A stretch of DNA of 26,101 nucleotides, from the NCBI GenBank assembly GCA_964559295.1, contig CAZLGO010000014.1:1-26101 (forward strand), given 5' to 3'. Below the pieces are notes generated by a model. That model made no database searches. It saw only the letters and a program-made list of their open reading frames with translations, and was not told the origin of the DNA. Positions within the stretch are counted from its first letter, which is position 1; the number at the start of each line of letters is the position of its first letter. Below are positions 7,039-14,694 of this stretch, one piece after another. The DNA comes from CAZLGO01 sp964559295. Lineage in GTDB: Archaea > Methanobacteriota > Methanobacteria > Methanobacteriales > Methanobacteriaceae. A program made the position numbers and the translations under genes.

Positions 7039-7368
7039 TTTATTACCTCAGCAACAATTTTCAACTCTACGATATTAATCAACCAATTATAAAAATTTTG
7101 TTTTTATGAAGGTTTGTTCGTCAAACTCATTTAAAGCAATGAATTGTTTTTTATAGTCTTAAAAAGCTACAAACATAGGTATAACAAAACATTCATGAAT
7201 TTAAAATCCTTTAAGGAATTTTATATTTTAACAAGGAAAATATAAAGTGTCTTCTAAAAAATTAAAAATCAGTAAAGCTCCCAGATCATATTGGATCAAA
7301 TGCATGATAGTCTCATGTTTGAAACATCAGGTTTTCAAAATCAATTCAGAAATGTTCTTTGTTTTTTT
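7039..7368. other. Gap between tspO and the zinc-ribbon gene
   Basis: There is no gene in 330 bases. It holds the probable promoter of the zinc-ribbon gene (7087-7096) and the 13-base near-perfect palindrome ATGTTT-G-AAACAT (7315-7327), which lies just beyond the tspO stop. The rest is featureless AT-rich sequence. Confidence 0.45.
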
Positions 7369-7857
7369 TTAGATATTTAGGAGATATACTGTGTAGTTTA
7401 GCGCTGATGCAATACTTACCCACGCGATGTATGGTATAAGAATTATGCCAGCTGGTTTAGATATCCTGTAGAATGCAATTATTGTTATGAGTATCGTTAC
7501 CCACAACATCACGATTATTATAAAACCGCCTAAGGTAGATTTAAAAGCGAAAAAAACTATTGACCATAGAACATTTAATATAAGTTGCACACCGAAGATT
7601 CCTAAGGCTATCTTAACCTCCTTTCTCCTGAGACCTTCACGCCACACAAGAAAAGCCGCTATCCCCATCAATATATAAAGAGTAGTCCAAACAGGCCCGA
7701 ATAGCCAATTCGGTGGAGTCCAAGCTGGTTTTATTAGAGAAGCATACCATGTAGTTATAGAGGGCATTGTAGCGGCTGAACCTACAAAACCCGCAATCAG
7801 ACATATCAACACAGAAGCAACTAATTTAAGGATTTCTGCAGCTTTAATATTCACCAT
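7369..7857 (-). CDS. tspO: TspO/MBR family membrane protein
   Basis: The 162-residue protein has the five hydrophobic segments of TspO/MBR (translocator protein) and its hallmark sequence after helix 1: TTWYASLIKPAWTPPNW followed by LFGPVWTTLYILMG. Family members bind tetrapyrroles and related ligands in the membrane. In bacteria they affect porphyrin handling and stress responses, and the archaeal role is not established. A methanogen could use it with its nickel tetrapyrrole F430 or corrinoids, but this is speculation. Start: ATG 7857, preceded by GGGGT about eight bases away and a TATA-like GTTTATAGAT at 7901-7910. The gene is monocistronic. Confidence 0.88.
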   Translation of the reverse strand: MVNIKAAEILKLVASVLICLIAGFVGSAATMPSITTWYASLIKPAWTPPNWLFGPVWTTLYILMGIAAFLVWREGLRRKEVKIALGIFGVQLILNVLWSIVFFAFKSTLGGFIIIVMLWVTILITIIAFYRISKPAGIILIPYIAWVSIASALNYTVYLLNI

Positions 7858-7900
7858 ATTAAAAACCCCGATTTTAATCTTAAATTTTCCACTTTTCCAT

Positions 7901-7910
7901 ATCTATAAAC
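7901..7910 (-). promoter_or_regulatory. Probable TATA box for tspO
   Basis: The minus strand reads GTTTATAGAT, predicting a start near 7880, with a short leader that carries GGGGT before the ATG. Confidence 0.4.
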
Positions 7911-8722
7911 TGAATTTAAAGATTTTTTAGATTATAAGACCGCCACCATATTTCATTCAACAAAACAATATATTATTTTTCAGATCTTATTATTATGTTT
8001 TGTCTTATGCAAAATTGGTGATCTTAAACAACTCTAAAAAAACAGTTGAAGATAAGGTTATGAGAACATGCAAAAATTTGATTAACTCACTTCGATCATA
8101 AATATGAAAAAATCTGATTTATCCTTATAATCTAAATTTTCGATTTTGTTCTCATAAAACACGATTCCTTAAATAAGCTAAGATCGCATAAAATGCATGA
8201 GTTGGTTTAGGCCACTTGAATAAAATGGGTAATTTGGGCATAAAATAGAACTTTCATTTCATATGGTGAAAACCACAAAACTTATAGATGAGAATTTTTA
8301 CATATCAAATTTTATTAATGATAGGCTTCAGCACTTTATTATTACATTATTATTTTTTATTACTTTATAACAATACTATGTTGATGATTTTAGAAATTAC
8401 AAAAAAGCCGTTGAAAGAAATAGAATAATAAATGAAGAAATTTTAAGGAAACATTCGGGTCTGTTGAAGATACACCAGATCATGCTGTATTAATTTTTAA
8501 GATATTTAAAAAAAGTATTCTAATGATAATAGACCGAAACTAATCAATTATCAATGATTAAAATATATGGGTAAAATTAAAAAAATTTTAGAAAATGAGT
8601 TGTTAAAAGTCTTTAAACGTCGTAAAAATGCACGAAATGGCTTTTCAGAAACCTTATGTGCCCTTATCTGCACATTAACCATTAGAAGTATGATTAAATA
8701 CAAATTTATATTACTAATTCTA

Positions 8723-8750
8723 ACTTCGTTAAACGTCCCTATAACGAAGT
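8723..8750. repeat. Perfect 9-bp inverted repeat
   Basis: ACTTCGTTA (8723-8731) and TAACGAAGT (8742-8750) flank a ten-base loop. It lies within overlapping open frames on both strands (8551-8818), neither of which I accept as a gene. A structured RNA or a mobile-element remnant are both possible. Confidence 0.5.
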
Positions 8751-8926
8751 CCAACACCCTCAAAAATCCGAGCTTCTTGAAGAGAAGATTTGAGTGCAGA
8801 GACAAGTTAAACCGCTAAATCATTGTTACTATAGTTTCTCTTGAAAAATACACTTCCAACGAGCACCAAGTGTTAGGAAATTAAATTTTTGCGCGCATAC
8901 TGATTTTATTATTAACCAAACATCAT

Positions 8927-8940
8927 CGAAATATTTATAT
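8927..8940 (+). promoter_or_regulatory. Strong BRE/TATA promoter of hisG (leaderless)
   Basis: CGAAATATTTATAT is an excellent archaeal BRE plus TATA box, centred about 28 bases before the ATG at 8964. No ribosome site precedes the ATG, so the mRNA is probably leaderless. Confidence 0.65.
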
Positions 8941-8963
8941 ACTAATTGCTCTTTGCTTAAATT

Positions 8964-9953
8964 ATGGACAAAATAGTGCTTGGTCTTCCAAAAGGGAGCT
9001 TAAATAATGTAAATAGAGGAAATACTCACCAATTATTAGTTGACGCAGGTTATGAGGTTAGAGGATATGAACCTGGACAAGAATCTTATGAAATCACCAT
9101 AGTTAACGACCCTGAAATCAGAGCATACCTAACAAGACCCCAAAGCGCTCCTGTAGAATTGAACCGAGGCATGCTGGATATCGCTATTATAGGAGAAGAT
9201 TGGGTAAAAGAAGAGTCTATTGCTAATAAAGAAAAATCAATAAGAAAAATAGGTGATTTAGATTATGGTCAAACCAGGCTTGTTGTAGCAGTGCCAAATG
9301 ATGCTCCTTATACTTCACTTAGTGACTTTTTTAGAACAAATAAGAACAGAAAAACACCAATATTATGCTTTACAGAATACCCCAATTTAACAAGGCAACA
9401 TTTCATGAAAAATGAAGGATACCAGGAAGTTTTCGGTGATAGCATTCCTCTGGTTCAGGTAAGAGGTCTTATTGATGGAAAAAACGATCAAGTCCAAATT
9501 ATCAACTCAGATGGTGCTACCGAAGTCTACATAGCAAAAGGCGCCGATCTAATCGTGGACAATACCCAAACAGGAAGTAGTCTTAAAAAAGCAGGACTAA
9601 GGGAATTAGAAACCATAACTGAATCAAGTGCAGGTCTATATGCAGGTCCAAGTTGCGTTGGCAGAAAAGCGGGTAAAGCCAAAATGATATACGAACAATT
9701 ATTTGGGGCTGTCAAAGCCAGGAAGTATTTTGATGTGAAATTCAATATATCGAATCAAAATGTGAAGGAGGTCAAAGAGTTTCTCTTATCAAATGATTTC
9801 TGTTCCGATGAGCCAACGATAGTGGAGGGGGTTAACTTTTCCCAGGTAAATGTTTTAATTCCTAAAACTAAATTCCCAGAAATGTTAAGAGGAGTAAAGA
9901 GTTACGGTGCTTCTGCTATAGTCAGAGAAGACGTAAGGCAATATGTGAGATAA
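8964..9953 (+). CDS. hisG: ATP phosphoribosyltransferase, long form (HisG)
   Basis: HisG joins ATP and PRPP to make phosphoribosyl-ATP, the first step of histidine synthesis, in the cytosol. In the 329-residue protein the N-terminal catalytic region shows LGLPKGSL (residues 6-13) and LDIAIIGEDW (71-80). The PRPP loop region DLIVDNTQTGSSLKKAGL (195-212) corresponds to the family's D-x-x-x-TG-x-x-L pattern. The C-terminal 75 residues (about 254-328, with EPTIVEG and YGASAIV) match the ACT-like HisG_C domain that binds histidine for feedback, so it is the long, self-sufficient form without HisZ. It is somewhat longer than E. coli HisG (299). No other his gene is nearby. A radical SAM gene follows in the same direction. 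A divergent relative acting on another purine nucleotide cannot be excluded. Confidence 0.82.
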   Translation: MDKIVLGLPKGSLNNVNRGNTHQLLVDAGYEVRGYEPGQESYEITIVNDPEIRAYLTRPQSAPVELNRGMLDIAIIGEDWVKEESIANKEKSIRKIGDLDYGQTRLVVAVPNDAPYTSLSDFFRTNKNRKTPILCFTEYPNLTRQHFMKNEGYQEVFGDSIPLVQVRGLIDGKNDQVQIINSDGATEVYIAKGADLIVDNTQTGSSLKKAGLRELETITESSAGLYAGPSCVGRKAGKAKMIYEQLFGAVKARKYFDVKFNISNQNVKEVKEFLLSNDFCSDEPTIVEGVNFSQVNVLIPKTKFPEMLRGVKSYGASAIVREDVRQYVR

Positions 9954-9995
9954 TTAAAGGCGAAGCGGAAGAATGTGTCCTTAAGGGTGTTTTTC

Positions 9996-11156
9996 ATGTT
10001 TCACGTGATGTTGGTTCCTACTTTGGATTGCCCTTCTAATTGCAGTTACTGCTGGGGTTCTAAAAAAGGTTCTGGTTTAATGGATATTGAGATTATTAAA
10101 GAAGTCGTTAACTGGCTCAAAGATTTTCGTGATGATCAAGTTCATTTTACATTCCATGGTGGAGAACCCCTCTTAGCAGGTTTTGATTTTTACAGAGAGG
10201 CTTTACCTTTATTGAGAGAGGGTTTAGGCGATCGTGAAGCAGGTTTTTCTCTTCAAACTAATCTCTGGTACCTTACCGACGAACTAGCTCAGATTCTCAG
10301 GGATTATGATGTTGCTGTAAGTTCCAGTTTAGACGGTCCCAGGAAGATCAACGAAGTGCAAAGGGGAGAAGGATATTTTGAGAAGACCATGAATGGCTAT
10401 AAGGTTGCTCAGGCTCATGATCTTAAGGTAAACTTCATATGCACCTTCACATCTTATTCTAAAGATTATGTGGATGATATTTTCAATTATTTCCTCCAAA
10501 AGGGTTATAACCTTAAATTACATCCTTGTTTGACATCATTACGTGATGACAATACTGAAAAATGGGCTCTTTCTCCAGAGGAGCATGGGAAATTATTAGT
10601 TGATTTGTTGGATAAATATCTTGAAAATCTAAACAAAATAGAAATTAGGGATTTTGACCATATGTGTAAAAGTTATTTCATCCGGAGAGGCACAGTCTGC
10701 ATTTTTGCTGACTGTATGGGCGATACATTTGCTGTAGGATATGATGGAGACATATATCCATGCTATCGCTTTATAGGTATGAGCGAATATGTTATGGGCA
10801 ATGTACGTGATCACCCCACAATGACAGATCTCTCCCAGTCTACCTCCTGGAAGATTCTCCAAGAATTTAAGGAATACGTCGACCAGAATTGTGCTAAATG
10901 TCCTTATTTAAAATTCTGTCGAGGTGGATGCCCCTACAATGCTTTAGCAGCTAATAAAGGGAAAATCAACAGTGTAGATCCCCATTGTACTGCATATAAA
11001 ATGATATTCAAAGAAATAGGTAGGCGGGCAACTAAAGAGATGTTATCGCCCTCAAATATACAAACGACAAATCAATCAGATTCCAAGAAACAAGCTTCAA
11101 AACCAGGAATACTTTCACTAATGCTTAAGGGTCTTGATCCGATGAGATGGCTATAG
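9996..11156 (+). CDS. Radical SAM/SPASM enzyme, probable peptide modifier
   Basis: The cluster motif CPSNCSYC (CxxxCxxC) stands near the N-terminus, followed by FTFHGGEPLL, SLQTNLW and SSSLDGP, as in anaerobic sulfatase-maturase and peptide-modifying radical SAM enzymes. The last part is a SPASM domain with Cys residues that would bind two auxiliary 4Fe-4S clusters: CIFADC, GDIYPCYRF, CAKCPYLKFCRGGCP, HCTAY. It resembles the methanogen 'Mhun_1560' type family (TIGR04083, from memory). The ATG at 9996 (MFHVMLVP) is preferred over the GTG at 9975 because AAGGGTG precedes it. The last 35 residues or so are a Ser/Gln/Lys-rich linker and an amphipathic end finishing in MRWL. It shares the hisG transcript. 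No obvious small Cys-rich substrate gene is in the window. Confidence 0.85.
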   Translation: MFHVMLVPTLDCPSNCSYCWGSKKGSGLMDIEIIKEVVNWLKDFRDDQVHFTFHGGEPLLAGFDFYREALPLLREGLGDREAGFSLQTNLWYLTDELAQILRDYDVAVSSSLDGPRKINEVQRGEGYFEKTMNGYKVAQAHDLKVNFICTFTSYSKDYVDDIFNYFLQKGYNLKLHPCLTSLRDDNTEKWALSPEEHGKLLVDLLDKYLENLNKIEIRDFDHMCKSYFIRRGTVCIFADCMGDTFAVGYDGDIYPCYRFIGMSEYVMGNVRDHPTMTDLSQSTSWKILQEFKEYVDQNCAKCPYLKFCRGGCPYNALAANKGKINSVDPHCTAYKMIFKEIGRRATKEMLSPSNIQTTNQSDSKKQASKPGILSLMLKGLDPMRWL

Positions 11157-11163
11157 TATATCG

Positions 11164-11178
11164 TTTATATTTTTTTCT
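11164..11178 (+). terminator. T-rich terminator after the radical SAM gene
   Basis: A seven-T run (11170-11176) begins 14 bases past the stop, within the 49-base convergent gap to the thiolase gene. Confidence 0.45.
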
Positions 11179-11205
11179 TGTTAGTGAATTAAATGTTTCT
11201 TGTTT

Positions 11206-12357
11206 TCAACGCGATAAGATATGAACAGCAACGGTTCCTCCTGTTCCCCCAATGTTGTGGGTCATACATATTTCTGCGCCGTCCACTTGTCTTTTACCAG
11301 CTTCTTCCCTCAGCTGCCATACCATTTCAACAGCCTGAGCAATTCCAGTAGCCCCAAGAGGATGACCTCTCGATTTTAAACCTCCAGATGGATTTACTGG
11401 AATTTCACCATCTAACTCAGTCATACCTTCTTCTACAGCCGTACCACCTTCTCCTTTCTTCACAAATCCCAGATCCTCTATAGCGAGTATCCCGTTTATG
11501 CTGAAACAATCATGGACCTCAACAGCATCTATATCCTTTGGTTCAACATCTGCCATATCATAAGCCTTTTTCGCCGCATTTACAGTTGCATCAATGGTTG
11601 TTATGTCTTTCCTATCGTGCAAGGCTATGGTTCCTGAAGCTTGTGTGGAGGCTTTAACATATACTGGCGTATCTGTGTATTTTTTCGCATCAGCAGCAGG
11701 ACATAAAACAATTGCGGCAGCACCATCTGATATTGGTGAACAGTCAAGAAGCCGCAGTGGATCTGCAACCATTGTTGATTTTAATACCTGCTCTACACTA
11801 ACTTCAAATGGAAACTGGGCAAGTGGGTTTTTAGCACCATTTTTATGGTTTACAACTGAAAACATTGCAAGCTGTTCTCTTGTTGTTCCATACTCGTACA
11901 TGTGCCTTCTTGCAATCATGGCATATAAAGATGGGAATGTAACACCTTGTTGTGCCTCCCATTCCTGATCTGATGCTGTTGCAATAGAAGGAGTCGGATC
12001 AACAACGTCCGTCATCTTCTCAACTCCAGCTGCAATTACGATATCGTGGTATCCTGATGCAACAGCAATTATCCCATTTCTTAAGGCAAGTCCACCAGAG
12101 GCACACGCTGCTTCTACACGAGCACATGGTATAGGTATCAGTCCAGAATGATCCACTATTAAGGATGATATATGTTCTTGTTTGATGAAAAGTCCTGCAG
12201 ACATGTTTCCAATATACATAGCTTCTATATCTCTACCTTCAATGTTTGCATCTTCAATAGCCTTCATTCCAGCTTCAACTACCATGTCTCTGAATGATTT
12301 ATCCCAGAGTTCTCCAAATTTTGTCTGGGAAACGCCAACAATTGCAACATCTCTCAT
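11206..12357 (-). CDS. Archaeal acetyl-CoA C-acetyltransferase (thiolase)
   Basis: The 383-residue protein is a thiolase-fold enzyme. It has the active Cys in VEAACASGGLALR (about residues 81-93), the His motif NPSGGLKSRGHPLGATG (about 318-334) and the C-terminal MTHNIGGTGGT. Archaeal members, often misnamed 'lipid-transfer protein', condense two acetyl-CoA into acetoacetyl-CoA at the head of the mevalonate pathway that feeds isoprenoid ether lipids. The gene follows HMG-CoA synthase by 36 bases on the same strand. In archaea the two enzymes form a complex bridged by a DUF35 zinc-ribbon/OB protein that channels acetoacetyl-CoA; that gene usually lies next to them but is absent here. GGGGGA before the ATG supports the start. 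Confidence 0.92.
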   Translation of the reverse strand: MRDVAIVGVSQTKFGELWDKSFRDMVVEAGMKAIEDANIEGRDIEAMYIGNMSAGLFIKQEHISSLIVDHSGLIPIPCARVEAACASGGLALRNGIIAVASGYHDIVIAAGVEKMTDVVDPTPSIATASDQEWEAQQGVTFPSLYAMIARRHMYEYGTTREQLAMFSVVNHKNGAKNPLAQFPFEVSVEQVLKSTMVADPLRLLDCSPISDGAAAIVLCPAADAKKYTDTPVYVKASTQASGTIALHDRKDITTIDATVNAAKKAYDMADVEPKDIDAVEVHDCFSINGILAIEDLGFVKKGEGGTAVEEGMTELDGEIPVNPSGGLKSRGHPLGATGIAQAVEMVWQLREEAGKRQVDGAEICMTHNIGGTGGTVAVHILSR

Positions 12358-12393
12358 AAGATTCCCCCATCAACCTACAAGAAAAGGTTGGAG

Positions 12394-13434
12394 CTAAGCC
12401 ATTTTCAATTTCCCTTTAAATTTTGTATAAAGGGCGTAATCGATATAATTTTTCCTTTCAATGAATTCAGCAACCTTTGGGGCATTTTCTCTTGTTTTTT
12501 CTATCCCATTCTTAACAACGATGCTGAAGGCATCACTTCCAGCACCAGATCCATATGATACAGCCAATATCCGATCCCCTGGTTTTGCAACATCGAGAAT
12601 CGATGCTAAACCTATGGGTGTTGCCCCTGAGTAAGTGTTTCCAATAACAGGAGCTAAAAGACCAGTTTTGCATTGATCATAGCTAAATCCAAGCTTTTTT
12701 GCAACCTTAAGATAAAATTTACCATTGGGCTGATGGAAAACAGCGTAATCGTAATCAGATGATTCACTACCTAATTTATCAAAAAGACCTGTTGCAGCAG
12801 AAATTATATGTTTAAAGTAAGCAGGTTCTCCAGTAAACCGACCACCATGCCTTGGATAAGGTTTTCCTTCCCTTCTGTAGAAGTCTGGAGTATCTGTTGT
12901 GAAACTGTATGTTCCTTCAAAATCAGCAATGGTCCCATTTTTTCCTATTATGTACGCAGCACCTCCTGCAGATGCTGTGTATTCTAAGGCATCTCCTGGA
13001 GCACCTTGGGCTGTGTCAACACCAATCGCCAATCCATATTCCACAAGTCCCGAATCCACCAACCCCATACACATCTGCATTCCGGCTGTCCCGGCTTTAC
13101 ATGCAAATTCAAGATCAGCGGAGGTTAAACTTGGAGCAGCACCAATAGCCTCAGCAACTATTGTTGCAGTAGGTTTTACAACATATGGATGTGATTCAGA
13201 ACCAACATAAATTGCTTCAATTTTTTTAGGATCTATCATGGCCCTTTTTAGGGAGTTTCTTGCAGCTTCAACAGATATGGTTGCAGTATCCTCATCTGGA
13301 GCTGGAACAGATTTCTCTTGCATTATAAGCCCCTTTTCAATGGTTTTTGGGTCATCTCCCCAAACCCTTGCTATTTCTGCAACCTTTATTCTGTATGATG
13401 GTATATAAGCCCCATATCCTACGATTCCTGCCAT
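12394..13434 (-). CDS. Hydroxymethylglutaryl-CoA synthase (archaeal type)
   Basis: The enzyme adds acetyl-CoA to acetoacetyl-CoA to give HMG-CoA, the second mevalonate step. I take the ATG at 13434 (MAGIVGYGAYIPSYRI), because AGGTG stands six bases before it and this is the conserved N-terminus; an ATG nine bases earlier would add MYE. The protein is then 346 residues. It shows the catalytic Cys in DLEFACKAGTAG, the His region YAVFHQPNGKFY, and the Asn/Gly motifs IGNTYSGATPIG and SYGSGAGSDAF. It is cytosolic. It leads a two-gene unit with the thiolase. A TATA-like CACTATAAAAC lies at about 13462-13472, implying a very short leader. Confidence 0.93.
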   Translation of the reverse strand: MAGIVGYGAYIPSYRIKVAEIARVWGDDPKTIEKGLIMQEKSVPAPDEDTATISVEAARNSLKRAMIDPKKIEAIYVGSESHPYVVKPTATIVAEAIGAAPSLTSADLEFACKAGTAGMQMCMGLVDSGLVEYGLAIGVDTAQGAPGDALEYTASAGGAAYIIGKNGTIADFEGTYSFTTDTPDFYRREGKPYPRHGGRFTGEPAYFKHIISAATGLFDKLGSESSDYDYAVFHQPNGKFYLKVAKKLGFSYDQCKTGLLAPVIGNTYSGATPIGLASILDVAKPGDRILAVSYGSGAGSDAFSIVVKNGIEKTRENAPKVAEFIERKNYIDYALYTKFKGKLKMA

Positions 13435-13443
13435 CTCATACAC

Positions 13444-13550
13444 CTGTGATTTTATCTTTGTTTTATAGTGGTTCGAGGTTGTATTTAATGTTATAGATAT
13501 GATCTATGGAATCTTATTTATTAAATTTAAAGCTGAGTTTCTACAATTCT
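13444..13550. promoter_or_regulatory. Promoter region of the HMG-CoA synthase-thiolase unit
   Basis: The minus strand carries CACTATAAAAC (13462-13472) about 30 bases before the preferred start. Just upstream is a small hairpin ATAGAT / ATCTAT with a three-base loop (13493-13507), which could be an operator or the terminator of the protease gene on the other side. Confidence 0.4.
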
Positions 13551-14684
13551 TCACATTAGGCTATACCATATGTTGATCGCCAACAACACAAATGAAGCTG
13601 CAGACATGACGTTTGAAACTTCTTTGGCTTTTTCTTCGGAAATTGCATAGCCTAAGACTTCCTCAAAGATCAATCCCCCATCCAATGGCTTCATTGGAAG
13701 TAAGTTAAATGTTCCAATTCCGGCGTTCAGAATATAAATCCATCCTATCAGGGATGTGAAATAAAACAATATCCAGGGCATTATATCCCCATACGTTTTT
13801 GATACATCCTTATTGACTACAAGATTCTCCCGGCTGCTTATTCCAATGAAAGCAATGTTTGGATTGCTTGGACTTTTGGTTGTTTTAACTGTAAAGGTTC
13901 CTTTATCTGTCTTGAAGGTTAGTTTATCTCCTGGTTTGGTTTTATTTATAACTTTGACAAAATCTGTCCTGTTTTTAATATTATAACCATTTATGTTTTG
14001 AATGATCATCCCGTCCTTTAGGACACCGTCTGCAGGGGTGTTGGGAACCACACTTACAATTTCCAAACCTTCAGTATAGAACACATGTGGGATAAAAAAG
14101 CTGGATAGGATGTACATAATCACAAAGGCAACCCCCGCTAGGGTAAAATTAAATATGGATCCTGCTGCATAGATTCTAAGTTTTGAAAGTTTTTTAACCT
14201 TTTTTATGTCCTCGTTGTTAGGTTCAACAAATGCTCCAGGCAAAACAGCAAGTAAAAAGAGTCCAATTGATTTTATTCCCACTCCTTCAACCCTTGCAAG
14301 GATCCCGTGTCCAAACTCATGAACCACCACAACGGTTATAAGGGCAATTATTGCATACCAGGGGATAGAAATGGGTGATCCTGGAATATCAACACCAGGA
14401 ATGACAGGATATACAGTTGGAGCTTGTGCAACGGTCTCTAAAGATTTTAAAAGCATGTAGAATACAAATATCATAAACAAAATTGCTATTGGAATTCCAA
14501 CAGTCAGGCTTATCCTCCAGAATCTTGTGTATTTTTTTGCAACAGAATCGATAAAACATCTCATTTTCTTGGTTTTCCTCATCATCAAAGGTCCCTTTAT
14601 CTCGATCTTTAACCTATCCTTAAAGATCACGGCTATAATCCAAATCACAAGAAATGCGATAGCATAATACCATAAAGCGTTCAT
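13551..14684 (-). CDS. Site-2 protease family (M50) membrane metalloprotease with PDZ domain
   Basis: Site-2 proteases cut transmembrane segments of other proteins inside the membrane. The zinc motif HEFGH is at residues 122-126 within a membrane helix, and the third ligand motif NLLPMKPLDGG at 327-337 gives the Asp. About six hydrophobic segments are visible (roughly 5-21, 58-80, 108-128, 140-155, 172-195, 303-330, plus one at the end). A PDZ domain lies between them at about 205-270 (VVPNTPADGVLKDGMIIQNING). At 377 residues it is typical of archaeal members. The natural substrate is unknown. The ATG is ten bases past the moeA stop, and the ribosome site GGAGTGAT overlaps the moeA stop codon, so the two are probably translationally coupled. 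Confidence 0.92.
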   Translation of the reverse strand: MNALWYYAIAFLVIWIIAVIFKDRLKIEIKGPLMMRKTKKMRCFIDSVAKKYTRFWRISLTVGIPIAILFMIFVFYMLLKSLETVAQAPTVYPVIPGVDIPGSPISIPWYAIIALITVVVVHEFGHGILARVEGVGIKSIGLFLLAVLPGAFVEPNNEDIKKVKKLSKLRIYAAGSIFNFTLAGVAFVIMYILSSFFIPHVFYTEGLEIVSVVPNTPADGVLKDGMIIQNINGYNIKNRTDFVKVINKTKPGDKLTFKTDKGTFTVKTTKSPSNPNIAFIGISSRENLVVNKDVSKTYGDIMPWILFYFTSLIGWIYILNAGIGTFNLLPMKPLDGGLIFEEVLGYAISEEKAKEVSNVMSAASFVLLAINIWYSLM

Positions 14685-14694
14685 TTAATCACTC

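Larger units (their letters stand above)
7858..8963. other. 1.1-kb AT-rich gap with possible gene remains
   Basis: No convincing gene is present. On the plus strand two start-less stretches look weakly protein-like: about 7970-8099, ending VEDKVMRTCKNLINSLRS, and about 8370-8492 with DDFRNYKKAVERNRIINEE. At 8551-8818 overlapping frames of about 83 codons exist on both strands, with a visibly higher G+C than the flanks and a strong hairpin inside. The last 40 bases are the hisG promoter. None of the pieces is recognised. Confidence 0.4.

Noticed and set aside
8551..8805. 84-codon minus-strand frame (and its 83-codon plus-strand partner at 8567-8818) as genes
   Set aside because: They overlap almost fully on opposite strands, neither has a ribosome site or recognisable motif, and the hairpin inside could explain the constrained sequence.
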